64,000 nt of DNA, taken from positions 122,915 to 186,914 of the forward strand of contig CADAEK010000003.1 of assembly GCA_902786925.1 (NCBI GenBank). The letters are read 5' to 3'. Position numbers and translations under genes: made by a program. This stretch comes from an uncultured Bacteroidales bacterium (GTDB taxonomy: Bacteria; Bacteroidota; Bacteroidia; Bacteroidales; Bacteroidaceae). The number at the start of each line of letters is the position of its first letter. Position 1 is the first letter of the stretch. A model generated the notes under the pieces. It had not been told where the DNA came from. It saw only the letters and a program-made list of their open reading frames with translations, and searched no databases. Below are positions 62,147 to 64,000 of the stretch, one piece after another.

Positions 62147-64000
62147 ATGGCAATCAATATAGATTCTAAAATACCAGAGGGACCAGTTGCTGAGAAGTGG
62201 TCGAACTACAAAGCACACCAGCGCTTGGTGAACCCAAAGAATAAGCTGAAGCTCGATGTCATCGTCGTTGGTACAGGTCTGGCAGGCGCTTCGGCTGCTG
62301 CATCTCTTGGCGAGATGGGCTTCAACGTGCTCAACTTCTGCATCCAGGACTCTCCACGCCGTGCACACTCTATCGCCGCACAGGGTGGTATCAATGCAGC
62401 CAAGAATTATCAGAACGACGGCGACTCAATTTACCGTCTGTTCTACGACACCGTGAAGGGTGGTGACTACCGCGCTCGCGAGGCCAACGTGTATCGTCTG
62501 GCTGAGGTGTCTAACTCTATCATCGACCAGTGCGTAGCTCAGGGCGTTCCTTTCGCTCGTGAGTATGGCGGCACACTCGCCAACCGCTCTTTCGGTGGTG
62601 CACAGGTGTCTCGTACCTTCTATGCGAAGGGCCAGACCGGTCAGCAGCTTCTGCTCGGCGCTTACTCTGCACTCTCTGCACAGGTGAACGCAGGCAAGGT
62701 GAAGCTCTACACCCGCTACGAGATGCTCGATGTGGTCATCATCGACGGCAAGGCTCGCGGCATCATCGCCAAGAACCTCGTGACAGGTAAGCTGGAACGC
62801 TTCTCTGCCAATGCTGTGGTTATCGCTACAGGCGGCTACGGCAACACATACTTCCTCTCCACCAACGCAATGGGCTGCAACGTGACAGCTGCCATGTCTT
62901 GCTACCGCAAGGGCGCTTACTTCGCTAACCCATGCTACGTGCAGATTCACCCAACTTGTATCCCAGTGCACGGCGACAAGCAGTCTAAGCTCACACTGAT
63001 GTCTGAGTCACTGCGTAACGACGGCCGCATCTGGGTGCCTAAGAAGCTTGAAGACGCTAAGGCTCTGCAGGCTGGCACTAAGGAAGGTTGGGAGATTCCA
63101 GAGGAAGACCGCGACTACTACTTGGAGCGCCGCTATCCAGCCTTCGGTAACCTCGTTCCCCGCGACGTGGCTTCACGTGCTGCCAAGGAGCGTTGCGACA
63201 AGGGCTTCGGCGTGAACAACACAGGTCTTGCTGTATATCTCGACTTCTCAGAGTCTATCCAGCGTCTCGGCATCGACGTCATTCGTCAGCGTTACGGCAA
63301 CCTCTTCGACATGTATGAGGAAATCACCGACGTGAACCCAGGCGAAAAGCGCGCCACCGTGAACGGCATGGACTACTATAACCCAATGATGATCTTCCCA
63401 GCCATCCACTACACCATGGGCGGCATTTGGGTGGACTACGAGCTCCAGACTTCTATCCCTGGCCTCTTCGCCATCGGTGAATGTAACTTCTCCGACCACG
63501 GCGCTAACCGCCTCGGTGCATCAGCCCTCATGCAGGGTCTTGCCGACGGTTACTTCGTGCTGCCTTACACCATCCAGAACTATCTGGCCGACCAGTCTAT
63601 CTGGCCACGCATCTCAACCGATGCACCTGAGTTCGCAGAAGTGGAGAAGGCAACAGAGGAGCGCATCCAGAAACTCATGAACATCAAGGGTAAGCGTTCT
63701 GTGGACTCTATCCACAAGGAACTCGGCCATATCTGCTGGGAGTACATCGGCATGGGTCGCACCAAGGAAGGCCTCGAAAAGGGCATCAAGCTCATCGACG
63801 AACTTCGCAAGGAATTCGACACCAACCTCTTTATCCCTGGCAGCCGCGAAGGTCTCAACGTGGAGCTTGACAAGGCTATCCACCTCGACGACTTCATCAC
63901 TATGGGTAAACTCATCGCCTACGACGCACTCTCTCGTGAGGAGTCTTGCGGCGGTCACTTCCGCGAGGAGCACCAGACCGAAGAAGGCGAAGCCAAGCGC
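62147..64000 (+). CDS. frdA: Fumarate reductase/succinate dehydrogenase flavoprotein subunit, 3' end outside window
   Basis: 618 codons, open to the window edge. The FAD fold begins with [20 protein letters not shown]. The covalent-FAD histidine lies in [18 protein letters not shown], and the capping/active-site segments [29 protein letters not shown] and [10 protein letters not shown] are present. The end (about 30-60 residues) and the iron-sulfur subunit FrdB would be beyond 64000. The start [14 protein letters not shown] is the first ATG in frame and fits Bacteroidota homologues. Confidence 0.96.
   Translation, partial: MAINIDSKIPEGPVAEKWSNYKAHQRLVNPKNKLKLDVIVVGTGLAGASAAASLGEMGFNVLNFCIQDSPRRAHSIAAQGGINAAKNYQNDGDSIYRLFYDTVKGGDYRAREANVYRLAEVSNSIIDQCVAQGVPFAREYGGTLANRSFGGAQVSRTFYAKGQTGQQLLLGAYSALSAQVNAGKVKLYTRYEMLDVVIIDGKARGIIAKNLVTGKLERFSANAVVIATGGYGNTYFLSTNAMGCNVTAAMSCYRKGAYFANPCYVQIHPTCIPVHGDKQSKLTLMSESLRNDGRIWVPKKLEDAKALQAGTKEGWEIPEEDRDYYLERRYPAFGNLVPRDVASRAAKERCDKGFGVNNTGLAVYLDFSESIQRLGIDVIRQRYGNLFDMYEEITDVNPGEKRATVNGMDYYNPMMIFPAIHYTMGGIWVDYELQTSIPGLFAIGECNFSDHGANRLGASALMQGLADGYFVLPYTIQNYLADQSIWPRISTDAPEFAEVEKATEERIQKLMNIKGKRSVDSIHKELGHICWEYIGMGRTKEGLEKGIKLIDELRKEFDTNLFIPGSREGLNVELDKAIHLDDFITMGKLIAYDALSREESCGGHFREEHQTEEGEAKR

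Overview
The window is a chromosomal segment of a Bacteroidota bacterium, most likely Prevotellaceae (Prevotella in the broad sense). The evidence is the protein families (N-succinylornithine-type carbamoyltransferase, MG2-type secreted protein, DUF2723 membrane protein, repeat-rich secreted protein with a type IX-like tail, FKBP paralogues) and the promoters. The -7 box TAnnTTTG recurs, and in six cases a TTG lies exactly 20 bases before it, as in the Bacteroidetes sigma factor consensus. Most genes are housekeeping. No tRNA, rRNA, insertion sequence, prophage or CRISPR array was seen.

Layout. 1-8.1 kb: end of a GH3 beta-glucosidase, a convergent minus operon (U32 tRNA-modification protein, MG2 protein, ruvB) and a THUMP-like methyltransferase. 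8.4-12.8 kb: one large secreted modular protein broken by two compensating frameshifts. 13-19 kb: mnmG, apt, uvrC, dtd, deoC, with two perfect parS sites on either side of apt, suggesting an origin-proximal position. 19.5-31.7 kb: polyprenyl synthase, polA, a secreted nuclease/phosphatase, an acetyltransferase-like gene overlapping parE-coaD-ctp, then ybeY and argF'. 31.8-46 kb: lgt, ychF, purL, a split chromate transporter, M16 peptidase, PfkB kinase overlapping a DEAD-box helicase, and a C26-M19 fusion peptidase. 46-53 kb: FKBP, thioesterase-dprA, an MsbA-like exporter with sufE and a glutaminyl-cyclase-like lipoprotein, rdgB, and an Lrp regulator. 53.3-59.4 kb: a minus operon of two exported FKBPs, a DUF2723 putative O-mannosyltransferase and a polysaccharide deacetylase. 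59.4-61.3 kb: a gene-poor stretch with two overlapping small ORFs behind a long leader, tandem arrays and an inverted repeat. 61.3-64 kb: fumarate reductase/succinate dehydrogenase frdC and frdA (cut by the window end).

The most unusual signal is intergenic. Five ~83-bp elements each carry three 17-bp units of the form CGGT-S-TGA-S-TCA-S-ACCG at exactly 24-bp steps. The 15 units differ almost only by G/C swaps at positions 5, 9 and 13. Two further elements (1520-1600 and 53113-53193) keep a similar architecture with a different core sequence. Four other intergenic stretches hold degenerate tandem arrays with a strict 23-bp period (up to nine or ten units), in different sequences. Because 23 is not a multiple of three, these are not coding. 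I know of no described system that accounts for them.
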